From assembly GCA_963703175.1 (NCBI GenBank), contig OY969794.1, positions 434,001 to 498,000 of the forward strand: 64,000 bases of DNA. Direction: 5' to 3'. The position numbers were made by a program, and so were the translations under genes. The stretch comes from VRUE01 sp963703175 (lineage in GTDB: Bacteria; Actinomycetota; Thermoleophilia; Solirubrobacterales; 70-9). The notes under the pieces were generated by a model, which made no database searches, had not been told where the DNA came from, and saw nothing but the letters and a program-made list of their open reading frames with translations. Positions 1-8,661 of this stretch are shown here, in pieces (the first letter of the stretch is position 1; every line of letters starts with the position of its first letter).

Positions 1-813
1 GCCACCGTCGGCGTAGACCACGCCTTCGCTCGAGACGTAGACGAGATAGTTGCGGCCCGCAATGGCAGGGAAGAAGCCTTCGACGCCGGGGTGTTCGCCT
101 TCGCTCGAGTTGTGATGATCCTGGAACCAGCTGACGCTGTCGTACCACGCCGGTTCGATCTGCTTCACCAAGAGCCAGCGCTGCTCGCTGATGCCCCAGA
201 CGCAGAGCCTGGTCCAGGCCTTGTTATGGGCGACGTACAGGTCCGCTTTCTCTTCCCAGCTCCAGCTGGTGTTCACGTAAGCGGCGACCCGCTGGGTCGG
301 ATTGGTAACCGGGGCGTGGTACGCGAGGCAAAAGCCGGCCGTCGCGGCAGAGGTCCCCTGGCCCACCGATAGGGCAGAGAGACCGTAGACCCCTCGATCC
401 GCATCGCCCGCGGCTTCGGCGTGTGGGCCGTTGGTGGCGCTGAAGGCATCGGTGTAGGGCGCCGACTTGACCAGCTGGATCGATCCGACCGCGAACCGCG
501 GCTCGACCTCGGGCTCAGTCGCCGACTCCCGATACGTGAAGGGGGGCGGCATCTCGGGCTCGGGGCTGCGCCGGGAGGCGATCTCCGCGGCGAGCTCGGA
601 CCCCTCGGGCGCGATCTGGGCGATTATCAGCTCGCGGATCTTCCGCGAGGAGTCAGCGGCACTCACCCAGGCGGTTTCCTGCGCCTCCCGTTCCCGCGCC
701 TGCATGCGCAGCAGCTTCTCGCGCGCCTGCTCGACCGCGCCGGCTGGCAGCGGACTGCCGATCGCCTCCTCCAGCGCCTCCACCTGCTCACGACCCCTCG
801 CCAGCTCGAACAT
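1..813 (-). CDS. Hypothetical protein, 3' end cut by window edge
   Basis: A reading frame stays open on the minus strand from an ATG at 813 to the window edge (271 codons, no stop reached). A GGAGGA ribosome-binding site lies about 9 nt before the ATG, which supports this start. The first 90 residues are charged and probably helical (ELARGREQVEALEEAIG). The rest is rich in aromatic and beta-type residues, such as AAYVNTSWSWEEKADLYVAH and RNYLVYVSSEGVVYADGG. There is no signal peptide. I do not recognise the family; the beta-rich half could be a lectin-like or jellyroll domain, but that is a guess. The upstream region is AT-rich compared with its surroundings. Confidence 0.7.
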   Translation of the reverse strand, partial: MFELARGREQVEALEEAIGSPLPAGAVEQAREKLLRMQAREREAQETAWVSAADSSRKIRELIIAQIAPEGSELAAEIASRRSPEPEMPPPFTYRESATEPEVEPRFAVGSIQLVKSAPYTDAFSATNGPHAEAAGDADRGVYGLSALSVGQGTSAATAGFCLAYHAPVTNPTQRVAAYVNTSWSWEEKADLYVAHNKAWTRLCVWGISEQRWLLVKQIEPAWYDSVSWFQDHHNSSEGEHPGVEGFFPAIAGRNYLVYVSSEGVVYADGG

Positions 814-841
814 CGCCCGTTCCTCCAGTTTGATGAGGTTT

Positions 842-870
842 TCTTATTTAGTCAGAGCAAGATTAGTCAA
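842..870 (-). promoter_or_regulatory. Possible promoter of the partial gene at 813
   Basis: On the minus strand TTGACT (865-870) is followed after 17 nt by ATAAGA (842-847), 29 nt before the ATG at 813. The -35 is good and the -10 is weak. The tract also holds two direct copies of TTAGTCA, which could be a regulator site. It is one of the few AT-rich stretches in the area. Confidence 0.3.
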
Positions 871-952
871 AACAGGTTGTCTTCGATCTCTATTCCCACG
901 ACCGAGCGTGCCTGGTCTAGCTGGGGCGACAAATGGGTGACAAGATTGCGCC

Positions 953-1306
953 ATGGAACGTGTGCTTGGAATCGGTGGATACTTCATGCGTGCCGCCGAC
1001 CCGGTGGCCCTGGGTGCGTGGTATCGCGATTGCCTGGGCCTGGACGCCGATGAGAACGGCCTGTGGCATCCGGAAGCGGGGCCGACGGTGTTCGCGACGT
1101 TCGAGTCCGAGACCGACTACTTCGGGTCCCGTGCCCAGCAGGCTATGGTCAACTTCCGGGTCCGAGACCTGGATGCGATGCTCGCACAACTGCGCGCCAG
1201 GGGAGCGGATGTGGCTAAAGAGACGCAGGACATGGAGGGTGTCGGTCGATTCGGCTGGGTCACCGACCCGGAGGGCAATCGGATCGAGTTGTGGCAGCCC
1301 GCCTGA
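953..1306 (+). CDS. VOC (glyoxalase/bleomycin-resistance) family protein
   Basis: A 117-residue single-domain protein of the vicinal-oxygen-chelate fold. Visible marks are the opening strand VLGIGGYFMRAADPVALGAW, then YRDCLGLD, and the C-terminal hallmark GWVTDPEGNRIELWQP. Such proteins are usually small metal-dependent lyases, isomerases or dioxygenases, or drug-binding proteins. The substrate cannot be told from sequence. The length is normal for a one-module protein that dimerises. No clear ribosome-binding site precedes the ATG. It stands alone between two minus-strand genes. Confidence 0.85.
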   Translation: MERVLGIGGYFMRAADPVALGAWYRDCLGLDADENGLWHPEAGPTVFATFESETDYFGSRAQQAMVNFRVRDLDAMLAQLRARGADVAKETQDMEGVGRFGWVTDPEGNRIELWQPA

Positions 1307-1348
1307 CCGTGTCTTCTGGGGCGGCAAATGGGGCGCCTGGCTCTGGTG

Positions 1349-2506
1349 CTAAAAGCCGAAGTGACGCCTGGCCGGCGCCCAGCTGACACCGCGCCCGTTG
1401 CCGAGGCGATAGTCGTCCGACTGCGTCGCCGCAAAGCGTGGCGAGCAGTCCATCACCTCGCCTGGCCTCGCCGCCGGCCAGGCGCCACCGGGTGGTGCCG
1501 CTTGGCGCTGACAGCGCGTGTTGTCGCGGTAAATGACCGATGAGAGGTCCGTGGAGGTCCAGAACTTGAAGACCACGTTGTCGGTGATCGCCGAGCGCGG
1601 TCCGGCGCCATTCTGGAATGCGGCGACCGCGCCGTTTCCCCAGATCGTGTTGCGGCGCATGGTCAGGCCGGCGTAGGGGCCGAAGACCTGGAGATCGGCT
1701 GGCTGGCCGCAGCCCTCGGCGCCCGGCGCACAGGGCTCGGCGTTGCGAACGAAGAGGTTGTCTTCGATCTTGAGCCCGACCACCGCGCTTGCCTGATCCT
1801 TGACGAAGAAACCCTGGCAGCGGTTGTCGTGCAGGTAATTCCCCTTGAAGACCAGGTGGTCACCGACCCACACCGTCTGCAGGCAGTCGGAATGGGCGCC
1901 GTTCTCACGGATGTTGGTGAACTCGTTGCCGGCGATCAGCGCCCCCACCCCATCCCCGTTGGCGTCGTGGTAGCGGTTGAGGCGGATCGCGTCCTCGCCG
2001 AAGGGGCCGACGAAGCGGTTGCCGGTTATGGAGACGTCGTCGACCGGGGTGGTCGTGGTCGGCCCGGCGTCGACGCCGAAGTAGCCGGTCGCTATCCGGT
2101 TGTGGCGAACCCCCATTCCCACCGACCCCGGCTCGATCTCGACTTCGCCCTGAATGTCAAAGTGACTGAGGATTATGTGCGAGCCTGCCAGCTGCGCTCC
2201 TGCGATGGTGGCCTTGCCCGGGTGCTCTGCTCGCACGATCACGCCCGGCCGATTGGCTGAAGCTTCGAGCTCGAGCTCTCCATAAGAGCCGTCACCGACG
2301 CAGATCACTTCACCGGCATCAGCGGCGGCCACCGCAGCTCCGAGCGCCGGCATACCCGTCGTCACCGCCGAACAACGGCCATAGGAGCCCGATCCCGAGG
2401 CGACACTGGCGCCGCTCCGCCCCCCGTCTGAACCAAACCAGGCCAGGAAGATGGCCACCCCGATGACGATCAGCGCCACCCCAATCGCCCTGCCCCCTCT
2501 CCCCAT
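1349..2506 (-). CDS. Membrane-anchored right-handed beta-helix protein (copy 2)
   Basis: A 385-residue protein with an N-terminal membrane anchor (AIGVALIVIGVAIFLAWFG) followed by a repetitive domain of the right-handed parallel beta-helix type, with recurring N-x-h and G-N-x-h turns (ITGNRFVG, IAGNEFTNI, FKGNYLHDN, IEDNLFVRN). Such folds are typical of polysaccharide lyases, epimerases and surface proteins, so an extracellular role on the polysaccharide made by nearby genes is likely but unproven. I chose the ATG at 2506, one base after the stop of the upstream paralogue, because the membrane segment begins there. A start at 2575 would overlap that gene by 68 nt. It ends with the same GRGVSWAPA tail motif as its neighbour. 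Confidence 0.75.
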   Translation of the reverse strand: MGRGGRAIGVALIVIGVAIFLAWFGSDGGRSGASVASGSGSYGRCSAVTTGMPALGAAVAAADAGEVICVGDGSYGELELEASANRPGVIVRAEHPGKATIAGAQLAGSHIILSHFDIQGEVEIEPGSVGMGVRHNRIATGYFGVDAGPTTTTPVDDVSITGNRFVGPFGEDAIRLNRYHDANGDGVGALIAGNEFTNIRENGAHSDCLQTVWVGDHLVFKGNYLHDNRCQGFFVKDQASAVVGLKIEDNLFVRNAEPCAPGAEGCGQPADLQVFGPYAGLTMRRNTIWGNGAVAAFQNGAGPRSAITDNVVFKFWTSTDLSSVIYRDNTRCQRQAAPPGGAWPAARPGEVMDCSPRFAATQSDDYRLGNGRGVSWAPARRHFGF

Positions 2507-2507
2507 C

Positions 2508-3809
2508 TCAGAACCCGTATTCCTGTCCGGCGGGCGCCCAGCTGACCCCGCGACCGCCGGCGAGGCGGTAGTCATCCGCCGTCGGCGCGAAGAAGGGCGG
2601 CGAGCAATTGGTGGTGCTCGTTGCGCTCAACGCGGGCAGCGTGCCCTCCCAGTGGCAGACGGTGTTCGATGACTCGGTGTAGCTGGTCCAGACACCGGTC
2701 CAATCGGAGAACCCCCGCCAGATCACGTTGCCTTCGAGCACGATGCCGTCCCAGGAGCCATCGCGGATTGCAGTCGGAGCGTTGCCGGCGGGCGTCCAGA
2801 TCGTGTTGTGGCGGATCGCGAGGCCGGCCATCGGCCCGAAGACCTGGAAGGTGGCCGGCTGACCGCAGCCCTCGGCACCCGGCGCGCAGGGCTCCGCGTT
2901 GCGCAGGAAGAGGTTGTCTTCGACGACGACCCCCTGGACCGTGTCGGGCTGGTCCTTGACGAAGAAACCCTGACAGCGGTTGTCGTGGACGTAGTTACGG
3001 CGAAAGTAGAGGCTGTCGCCGCCCCAGACCGATTGCAGGCAGTCGCTGTGGTTGCCGTTCTCACGCACGCCGGTGATCTCGTTCCCTTCGATCAGGATCC
3101 CGTATGGATCGAGGTCCGGGCCGTCGTGATACCGGTTGAGGCGGATCGCGTCCTCGCCGAAGGGGCCGACGAAGCGGTTGCCCACTATCGAGACGTCGGA
3201 GACGTCGACGTCGGTGGTGGGCGCGGCCTGGACGCCGTGCTCGCCGCCGGAGATCCGGTTGTACGAGACCGTTATGTGGTCGGAGCCGGGCATGACGTCG
3301 ACCAGCTCGCTGATATCGAAGCGCGAAAGCGTCAGGTGGGAGCCACCCAGATCTGCGCCCGCGATGTGTGCCGCCCCGGGGTTGAGAGCGCGAATCGTCA
3401 CCTCACCGGCCTTCTCGGCGTCAAGTGAAAGGGCGCCGTAGCTGCCGTCGGCGAGGCAGATCACGTCACCGGCACTTGCGCTCCCCACCGCCGCACCCAG
3501 CGCGGCGAGCGAGGAGACAGTGCTCATGCAGGCAGGCAGCAGCGGGGGTTGAGGCTGGGAGGGAGGAGTGGCCGGCCCCGGCCCCGAGGTCGGGGCCCGG
3601 GCAACTGCGGCCTGTCCCCCGCCCTGAGGCAAATGACCTGGCCCGTGGGAGCGCGACGGGGCGCGGCCGACCGCGACGCCACGAGCCACCCATATGGGCC
3701 TGATCGCGCTGGCCACGGAGATGCCGATCCGGTAGCTGGCCCACACGGCGCCCGCCGGAACGAGCACGAGCAGCGCAGAGAGGACGGCGACCTGCGCGAG
3801 CCGGCGCAC
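2508..3809 (-). CDS. Secreted right-handed beta-helix protein (copy 1)
   Basis: A 433-residue protein that starts at a GTG, with signal-like N-terminus RRLAQVAVLSALLVLVPAGA, a Pro/Gly-rich linker (about 45-90), then a beta-helix domain closely related to the next gene. Shared blocks are RFVGPFGEDAIRLNRYHD, NRCQGFFVKDQ, NAEPCAPGAEGCGQPA and GRGVSWAPA. The conserved cysteines suggest disulfides, consistent with export. The two copies are adjacent, in the same direction and separated by 1 nt, so they are a tandem duplication and probably co-transcribed. They follow the rmlD-like gene by 26 nt, which ties them to the polysaccharide operon. Enzymatic activity is unknown. Confidence 0.75.
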   Translation of the reverse strand: MRRLAQVAVLSALLVLVPAGAVWASYRIGISVASAIRPIWVARGVAVGRAPSRSHGPGHLPQGGGQAAVARAPTSGPGPATPPSQPQPPLLPACMSTVSSLAALGAAVGSASAGDVICLADGSYGALSLDAEKAGEVTIRALNPGAAHIAGADLGGSHLTLSRFDISELVDVMPGSDHITVSYNRISGGEHGVQAAPTTDVDVSDVSIVGNRFVGPFGEDAIRLNRYHDGPDLDPYGILIEGNEITGVRENGNHSDCLQSVWGGDSLYFRRNYVHDNRCQGFFVKDQPDTVQGVVVEDNLFLRNAEPCAPGAEGCGQPATFQVFGPMAGLAIRHNTIWTPAGNAPTAIRDGSWDGIVLEGNVIWRGFSDWTGVWTSYTESSNTVCHWEGTLPALSATSTTNCSPPFFAPTADDYRLAGGRGVSWAPAGQEYGF

Positions 3810-3835
3810 GGGAGCGACCTATCGCCGGATGTAGA

Positions 3836-4729
3836 TCAAGACGACACCCCGGACACGGCCAGCAACCCCGCCACCTCCATGTAGGACTCCAACCCCTCGC
3901 GCCAGTGTGGCAGCGGGGTCAGGCCCAACGCGTCGGCTCGTGGCCTGGCCAGCACGCCGTTGCCGGGACGGCGGGCGCCGCCGGGAGGACGGGTCGTCTC
4001 GGTCGGTCGCACCTCGACCTCCACCCCGGCCAGCTCGACGATCGCCTCGGTGAATTCATGCCAGGAGCAGCTTCCCGACGCAGTCAGGTGCAACACGCCA
4101 TCGGCACCGGCCCTCACCGCCTCGACCAAGGCCGCAGCCAGGTCGGCGGTCGGGGTGGGACTCAGATGCTGGTCGGCGACAACCGCCAGCTCGCCTTGCT
4201 CGCGCGCCCGCGCGAGCATCCGGGTGACGAAGTTGCCCCCCTTCGAGGCGCTGCCGTGCTGCCCGTAGAGACCCCCCGTACGCACGACCAGCGCCTGCGG
4301 GGCGTAGGTGAGCGCCGCGTACTCGCCGCCGAGCTTGGAGAGCGCGTAGATGCTCTCCGGTGCCGGCGTGTCGTCCTCGCGATACGGCGCCTCGGCGCTG
4401 CCGTCGAAGACGTAGTTGGTGCTCAGGTGGACCAGCCGCACGCCATGCTCCTCGCACAGCTCGGCCATCCGCTTCACCGCGGTCACGTTGACCTCGAAGG
4501 AGCGCTGCTCCTCCCGCTCACAGACCTCGACGTTGTGGAAGGCCGCGCAGTTGAAGAGGACCTCGGGCCGCGACTCGACGATCGCCCGCTCGACCGCCTC
4601 GGCGTCGGCGATGTCGAGTTCGGCGTGGGAGAGCGCGCGGAAATCGCACTCCCCCGCCAGCAACACCTCCAGGTCGGAAGCGAGCTGGCCACCGCCACCG
4701 GTGGCCAGCACTCGTTCGAATTGGCTCAC
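3836..4729 (-). CDS. dTDP-4-dehydrorhamnose reductase-like (RmlD family)
   Basis: A 297-residue short-chain dehydrogenase of the extended RmlD type, which reduces dTDP-4-keto-rhamnose to dTDP-L-rhamnose or acts on a similar sugar nucleotide. The nucleotide-binding loop is GGGGQLASDLE near residue 11, STNYVFDG lies at 103-110, and the catalytic pair is Y128 and K132 (YALSK). I chose the GTG at 4729, whose first bases overlap the TGA of the upstream epimerase gene (GTGA). The longer reading frame to 4924 is a shadow of that gene. rmlC lies 2.4 kb away on the other strand. No rmlA or rmlB is visible in this window, so the precise sugar is inferred. Confidence 0.85.
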   Translation of the reverse strand: MSQFERVLATGGGGQLASDLEVLLAGECDFRALSHAELDIADAEAVERAIVESRPEVLFNCAAFHNVEVCEREEQRSFEVNVTAVKRMAELCEEHGVRLVHLSTNYVFDGSAEAPYREDDTPAPESIYALSKLGGEYAALTYAPQALVVRTGGLYGQHGSASKGGNFVTRMLARAREQGELAVVADQHLSPTPTADLAAALVEAVRAGADGVLHLTASGSCSWHEFTEAIVELAGVEVEVRPTETTRPPGGARRPGNGVLARPRADALGLTPLPHWREGLESYMEVAGLLAVSGVSS

Positions 4730-5838
4730 AGAACGCCCCCGAACTGCTCCATCCGCGGACGAACCTCGTTGAGGAGCTCGAGCCAGCGGATGTTGTAGTG
4801 ACGCGGGTCGGTCAGCTCGGCGGGGTTCGAATCGACGACCCGGTCGAGCAGGTCGGAGACCGCCTGGACGACCGAGCGGCTGGGGATGAAGCCGATCCGG
4901 CTCGCCAGCTTCGCGTTCGAGCACTCGTAGTCACGGGTCAGCTTCGGCGCGGGCTGCTCGGTCAAGTCGACTTCGCGGCCGAGCAGCTGGACCGAGCCGG
5001 CGACCAGCATCGCCAGCTCTCGGATCTGGTAGTTGGACTGCAGGACGTTGAAGATCTCGCCCCGGACAAGGTCCGCGGGAGCCTCCAGCGCGGCGATCAT
5101 CGCCTCCGCGCAATCCTGCACGTCGACCAGCGGGCGCCACATCCAGCCCCCACCGTGGAGGAAGAGGCTGCCGCTGACGAGTGCGTCTTTGACGAACGTG
5201 TTGACGACCAGGTCGAAGCGCATCCGCGGGCTATAGCCGTAGACCGTGCCGTTGCGCATGATCGTCGGGCAGAGGCCGGAGTCGACCAGCTCGAGCAGTT
5301 TTTCCTCGCCGTAGCGCTTCGACGTGGCGTAGGCGCCGCGCGGTTCGATCGGCGCCGTCTCGTCGTGCATGCCCGGGGGCAGGCCGTCGTAGAGCGAGCA
5401 GGAGGAAGCGAACACGAAACGCTCGATGCCGCGGTCGACGCAGGCCTGACCGAGCGTCTCGGTGGCGATCGCGTTCATCTCCCAGTTCGCCTCGGGGTCG
5501 TACTCGGCGGTCGGGTCGTTGGAGAGTCCGGAGAGGTTGATCACCGCATCGACGCCGTCGAGCGCGGTGGCCGGCATCTCGCGCACGTCGGCGAGGACCA
5601 GCTCGATGCGGTCGATCACGTCGACCAGCGGCTGCTCGCCCCAGTACATGCGGTCGAGTATGCGGACGTTGTAGCCGCGGTCGAGCAGGCGGGGGACGAG
5701 CACCGAGCCGATGTAGCCGGCTCCGCCGGCGACAAGGATCGTCTGGCCAGGTTCAGGCGCCTCCGGCAGCAACCCGTTGGAGCGGGTGTCCTGGCCGGGA
5801 AGGCGCGGGGTCAATTTCTTCTCTTCGTTCTTGGTCAT
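4726..5838 (-). CDS. NAD-dependent epimerase/dehydratase
   Basis: A 370-residue extended SDR enzyme acting on nucleotide sugars. The Rossmann loop GGAGYIGS is at 38-45 and the catalytic Y170-x3-K174 lies in GAYATSKRYGEE. About 30 extra residues precede the fold. The ATG has a strong ribosome-binding site (GGAGGT, 7 nt before), so the long N-terminus is probably real. It overlaps the rmlD-like gene by 4 nt and the two should be translated together. Candidate reactions are 4-epimerisation, dehydration or reduction of a dTDP- or NDP-hexose. The sequence alone does not decide which. Confidence 0.85.
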   Translation of the reverse strand: MTKNEEKKLTPRLPGQDTRSNGLLPEAPEPGQTILVAGGAGYIGSVLVPRLLDRGYNVRILDRMYWGEQPLVDVIDRIELVLADVREMPATALDGVDAVINLSGLSNDPTAEYDPEANWEMNAIATETLGQACVDRGIERFVFASSCSLYDGLPPGMHDETAPIEPRGAYATSKRYGEEKLLELVDSGLCPTIMRNGTVYGYSPRMRFDLVVNTFVKDALVSGSLFLHGGGWMWRPLVDVQDCAEAMIAALEAPADLVRGEIFNVLQSNYQIRELAMLVAGSVQLLGREVDLTEQPAPKLTRDYECSNAKLASRIGFIPSRSVVQAVSDLLDRVVDSNPAELTDPRHYNIRWLELLNEVRPRMEQFGGVL

Positions 5839-5861
5839 GGTCGGACCTCCGTTCGGGGGGT

Positions 5862-7010
5862 TCAGGGTTGACTCGGCGCCGGCGCCGAGTCAACGACGTC
5901 CGGCCGGTTGGTTCTGGGGGCAAGCGATCTCCGCGTGGGCGCCAGCCTGTGCTTGAGGCCAAGCGCCCGCTTCTCCACCCCGTGCCACGAGGCGAGGGCG
6001 AGCAGGTAGGAGATCGGGAAGGCGATCAAGATGACGGTCAGCGGACCCGGCCCGCCGCCGCCCCACAGCTCGACGATCGTCTGCTGGACCGGGAAGGCGA
6101 CGAGGTAGACCCCATAAGAGACGTCGCCCGGCAGGGTCAAACGACGCAAGCCTCCCGAGGAGAGATAGGCAGCGCAGAGCACGACGTAGGGCACCGCGAT
6201 CAGCAGCAGCGGGCGCTCGAGCGACGTGCCGAGCAAGGCCACGGTCGCCACTACGGCGACCAAGGCCAGATCGAGGCGAAGCGGGATCCGCGCGCGGTAC
6301 CTGTAGAGGGCGGCAGAGATGAAGAACATTGCCGTCAGGTGGGCGGCCAGACCGTCGGCACCCCGGAGGAAGTCAAGCGGCGAACCGATCAGCGGCAGGT
6401 CGACGACGCCCGCCGGGGCGACCGAGAGGGCGAAGAAAATCGCGGCGGTGAGGGCGAAGGTGCCCCGGAGCAATCCGACGACCCCGAGCAGCGCCAGGAT
6501 GACGTAAGCGCGGACCTCGATCGGCAGCGTCCAGAGCGAGAGGTTTACGGCGTGGTCTGGTTGACCCTGGAAGACACCGGGAAGGTCGAGGGCGATGCCG
6601 TGGAGGAACCCGCCGCTGGCGATCGAGACGAGGTTGTCGGCGACGTAGCCCGGCGTCTCCGGATTGGTCAGGTAGGCGGACGGGCTGAGCGTGGTGATCG
6701 CCGGCCCGAGTAGAAGTGCGGAGACGACCACCGCCACGGCCAGCGCCGGCAGGATGCGCAGCCCGCGGCGCACGGCGAAGCCGCGCAGCCCGGGCCGGTT
6801 GAGCCAGCTCATCGCGATCAGGAAGCCGCTGATCGCGAAGAAGATCTCTACGCCGAAGGTGCCAAGCGGCCAGCGGCCGATCGTGGGCTCGGCGGCGCCA
6901 CTGACGACGAACGCATGCGAAACGAGCACCAGGGATGCTCCCAGCAATCTGAGCACGTCGAAGTTGTTCTCACGCCCGCCCGCAAAGGCGTCGAGGGTCG
7001 TCGTGGCCAT
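5862..7010 (-). CDS. Acyltransferase 3 family membrane protein (OafA-like)
   Basis: A 382-residue integral membrane O-acyltransferase. The family start NNFDVLRLLGASLVLVSHAF carries the conserved RL and H residues, followed by GTFGVEIFFAISGFLI, and about ten hydrophobic segments run through to residue 350. These enzymes transfer acetyl or other acyl groups to polysaccharides or lipids at the membrane. Location within the sugar-nucleotide genes suggests it decorates the cell-surface polysaccharide made here. It ends 23 nt before the epimerase gene starts, so they probably share a transcript. Confidence 0.88.
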   Translation of the reverse strand: MATTTLDAFAGGRENNFDVLRLLGASLVLVSHAFVVSGAAEPTIGRWPLGTFGVEIFFAISGFLIAMSWLNRPGLRGFAVRRGLRILPALAVAVVVSALLLGPAITTLSPSAYLTNPETPGYVADNLVSIASGGFLHGIALDLPGVFQGQPDHAVNLSLWTLPIEVRAYVILALLGVVGLLRGTFALTAAIFFALSVAPAGVVDLPLIGSPLDFLRGADGLAAHLTAMFFISAALYRYRARIPLRLDLALVAVVATVALLGTSLERPLLLIAVPYVVLCAAYLSSGGLRRLTLPGDVSYGVYLVAFPVQQTIVELWGGGGPGPLTVILIAFPISYLLALASWHGVEKRALGLKHRLAPTRRSLAPRTNRPDVVDSAPAPSQP

Positions 7011-7096
7011 CCGTCAAAGGAACGGCTCAGGTAGCGGGCAACTTGCGGCTTGGACGGCGCAAGTACGGGCGCGCCCAAGTCGTTAGATTCCCCGCG

Positions 7097-7651
7097 ATGG
7101 AACGCCTTGAGAGTCGAATCGACGGCCCTGTCCTGGTCCGCCCGACGGTCCACGGGGACCAGCGTGGCTTCTTCCACGAGACCTACCGACGCAACGTCTA
7201 CGAGGATCTCGGGATAAAGGACGAGTTCGTCCAGGACAACCACTCCCGCTCGGGCAAGGGGATCGTCCGCGGCATGCACTTCCAGGTCGGCGACGGGATG
7301 GCCAAGCTGGTGCGCTGCGCCGGCGGCTCGATCCTCGACGTGGTGGTCGATCTGCGCCGGGGCTCCCCCACCTTCGGTGAGTGGGAGGGCTTCCAGCTCG
7401 ACGACGAGAACCTTCACCAGCTCTACGTGCCGATCGGCTTCGCCCACGGCTTCTGCGTGACCGGCGACTCGGCCGACGTCATGTACAAGTGCTCGGGCTA
7501 CTACGACGAGTCGATCGAGCGCGGCATCGCCTACAACGACCCCGAGGTCGGCGTCGAGTGGCCGCAGGGGATCGAGCTGATCCCCTCCGAGCGCGACGCG
7601 ACCGCCCCCCGCCTCTCCGAGGTCGAGGCGGAACTGCCTTTTACCTACTGA
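7097..7651 (+). CDS. rmlC: dTDP-4-dehydrorhamnose 3,5-epimerase
   Basis: A 184-residue cupin enzyme of dTDP-L-rhamnose synthesis. Family marks are VHGDQRGFFHETY near residue 18, the catalytic His61 in VRGMHFQ, and Tyr130 in ADVMYKCSGYY. The ATG at 7097 gives the usual N-terminus (MERLESRIDG); a longer frame from 7043 would add residues with no family match. The gene is alone on the plus strand inside a minus-strand array. Its end overlaps the end of the beta-propeller gene by 7 nt. With the RmlD-like and epimerase genes nearby it indicates rhamnose or a related 6-deoxyhexose in the polysaccharide. Confidence 0.9.
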   Translation: MERLESRIDGPVLVRPTVHGDQRGFFHETYRRNVYEDLGIKDEFVQDNHSRSGKGIVRGMHFQVGDGMAKLVRCAGGSILDVVVDLRRGSPTFGEWEGFQLDDENLHQLYVPIGFAHGFCVTGDSADVMYKCSGYYDESIERGIAYNDPEVGVEWPQGIELIPSERDATAPRLSEVEAELPFTY

Positions 7652-8661
7652 GTCGGCCCCAAGCTCACCGGCGAGGTCGCATCGGCGACCAGCAGCTGCG
7701 CCTCTCCCCCGCCGTCGGCCGGCACGGTGTAGACATCGTGTTCGTCTGAGTAGACGAGGTTGCGGTCGTCCAGCCACTCGACCTGGTCGTCGATCGAGCG
7801 CGTCTCGGCGACGGCATGGTCTTCGAGCGTCGCCAGGTCGAGCACGCGCAGTCGCCAGCGGGTTTCGTTGCCGATACGACTCTTGAAGGCGATGCGGGTG
7901 CCGTCGGGGGAGAGCGAGGGGCACTCGACGCCGTCGCGCAGCACCTGAAGCGAGCGGTCGCGGACGCTGCCCTCGACCAGGTAGTGGTGCCCGCCCGTCC
8001 CGAGGGTCGCGTAGAAGTGGTCCGAGTCCTCGCGGTCGAAGGTGACGCCCCAGAAGTTGAAGTCGACCGCGTCGAAGGGCTTGCCGTCCTTGATCACGTC
8101 GAACTGCTCGAGCTGGCCGAGCGTCTCACCGGTCTTCATATCGACGATCGTCGTCGTCGTCGAGAAGCCACCGCTTTCACCGAGGTAGGCATGGCCGGAG
8201 ACGAACACGGTCGTCGCGCCGTAGCGCCCGTCGGCTGAAACCCGAGCCCGCGAGGGAAGACCGGTAAGCGGGAAGTGGTGCAACGGGCGCATCTGCGAGT
8301 CGAAAATCGTCGCCTGGTAGTCCACGCCGGAGGAACCGAGCGCGAGACAAAGGCCACGGCCGCCGGCGAAGTAGACGCGCTCACAGGCAAGATCGTCGCC
8401 GGCATCGTGCTCGACCCGGCCGTTGCGCACGGTGAAGACGTGGCCGTTGAGGCGCGGGTCGCGCGGATCGACGGCGCGGACCATCACCGCACCGCTCGGC
8501 AGTGGCCCCGCTGCTGCACTCGGTCGCGCGTCGGTGGTCAGGTCCTTGGACCCAATCGCCGCGGCGATCACGTAGCCGACGCCGGCGAGAAGGCAGACTG
8601 CGGTGACGGCCAGCAGCAGCTTGCCGCGCCCGCTACTCAACCACGGGCTCCCGTTGGGCAC
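7645..8661 (-). CDS. Membrane-anchored TolB-like beta-propeller protein
   Basis: A 338-residue protein with an N-terminal membrane anchor (KLLLAVTAVCLLAGVGYVIA) and an extracytoplasmic domain with repeats of the TolB/WD40-like kind, for example CPSLSPDGTRIAFKSR, LRVLDLATLE and WLDDRNLVYSDEHDVYTVPA. Such propellers usually serve in binding or assembly; no enzyme motif is visible. The ATG at 8661 lies inside the end of the MFS gene (29-nt overlap). A TTG at 8640 is an alternative start with less overlap. The context suggests a role in surface polysaccharide or transport, but this is only positional. Confidence 0.65.
   Translation of the reverse strand: MPNGSPWLSSGRGKLLLAVTAVCLLAGVGYVIAAAIGSKDLTTDARPSAAAGPLPSGAVMVRAVDPRDPRLNGHVFTVRNGRVEHDAGDDLACERVYFAGGRGLCLALGSSGVDYQATIFDSQMRPLHHFPLTGLPSRARVSADGRYGATTVFVSGHAYLGESGGFSTTTTIVDMKTGETLGQLEQFDVIKDGKPFDAVDFNFWGVTFDREDSDHFYATLGTGGHHYLVEGSVRDRSLQVLRDGVECPSLSPDGTRIAFKSRIGNETRWRLRVLDLATLEDHAVAETRSIDDQVEWLDDRNLVYSDEHDVYTVPADGGGEAQLLVADATSPVSLGPTQ

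Noticed and set aside
4822..4832. GGGTTCGAATC-like string as a tRNA T-arm
   Set aside because: It lies inside the epimerase gene, and no acceptor stem or anticodon arm can be drawn around it.
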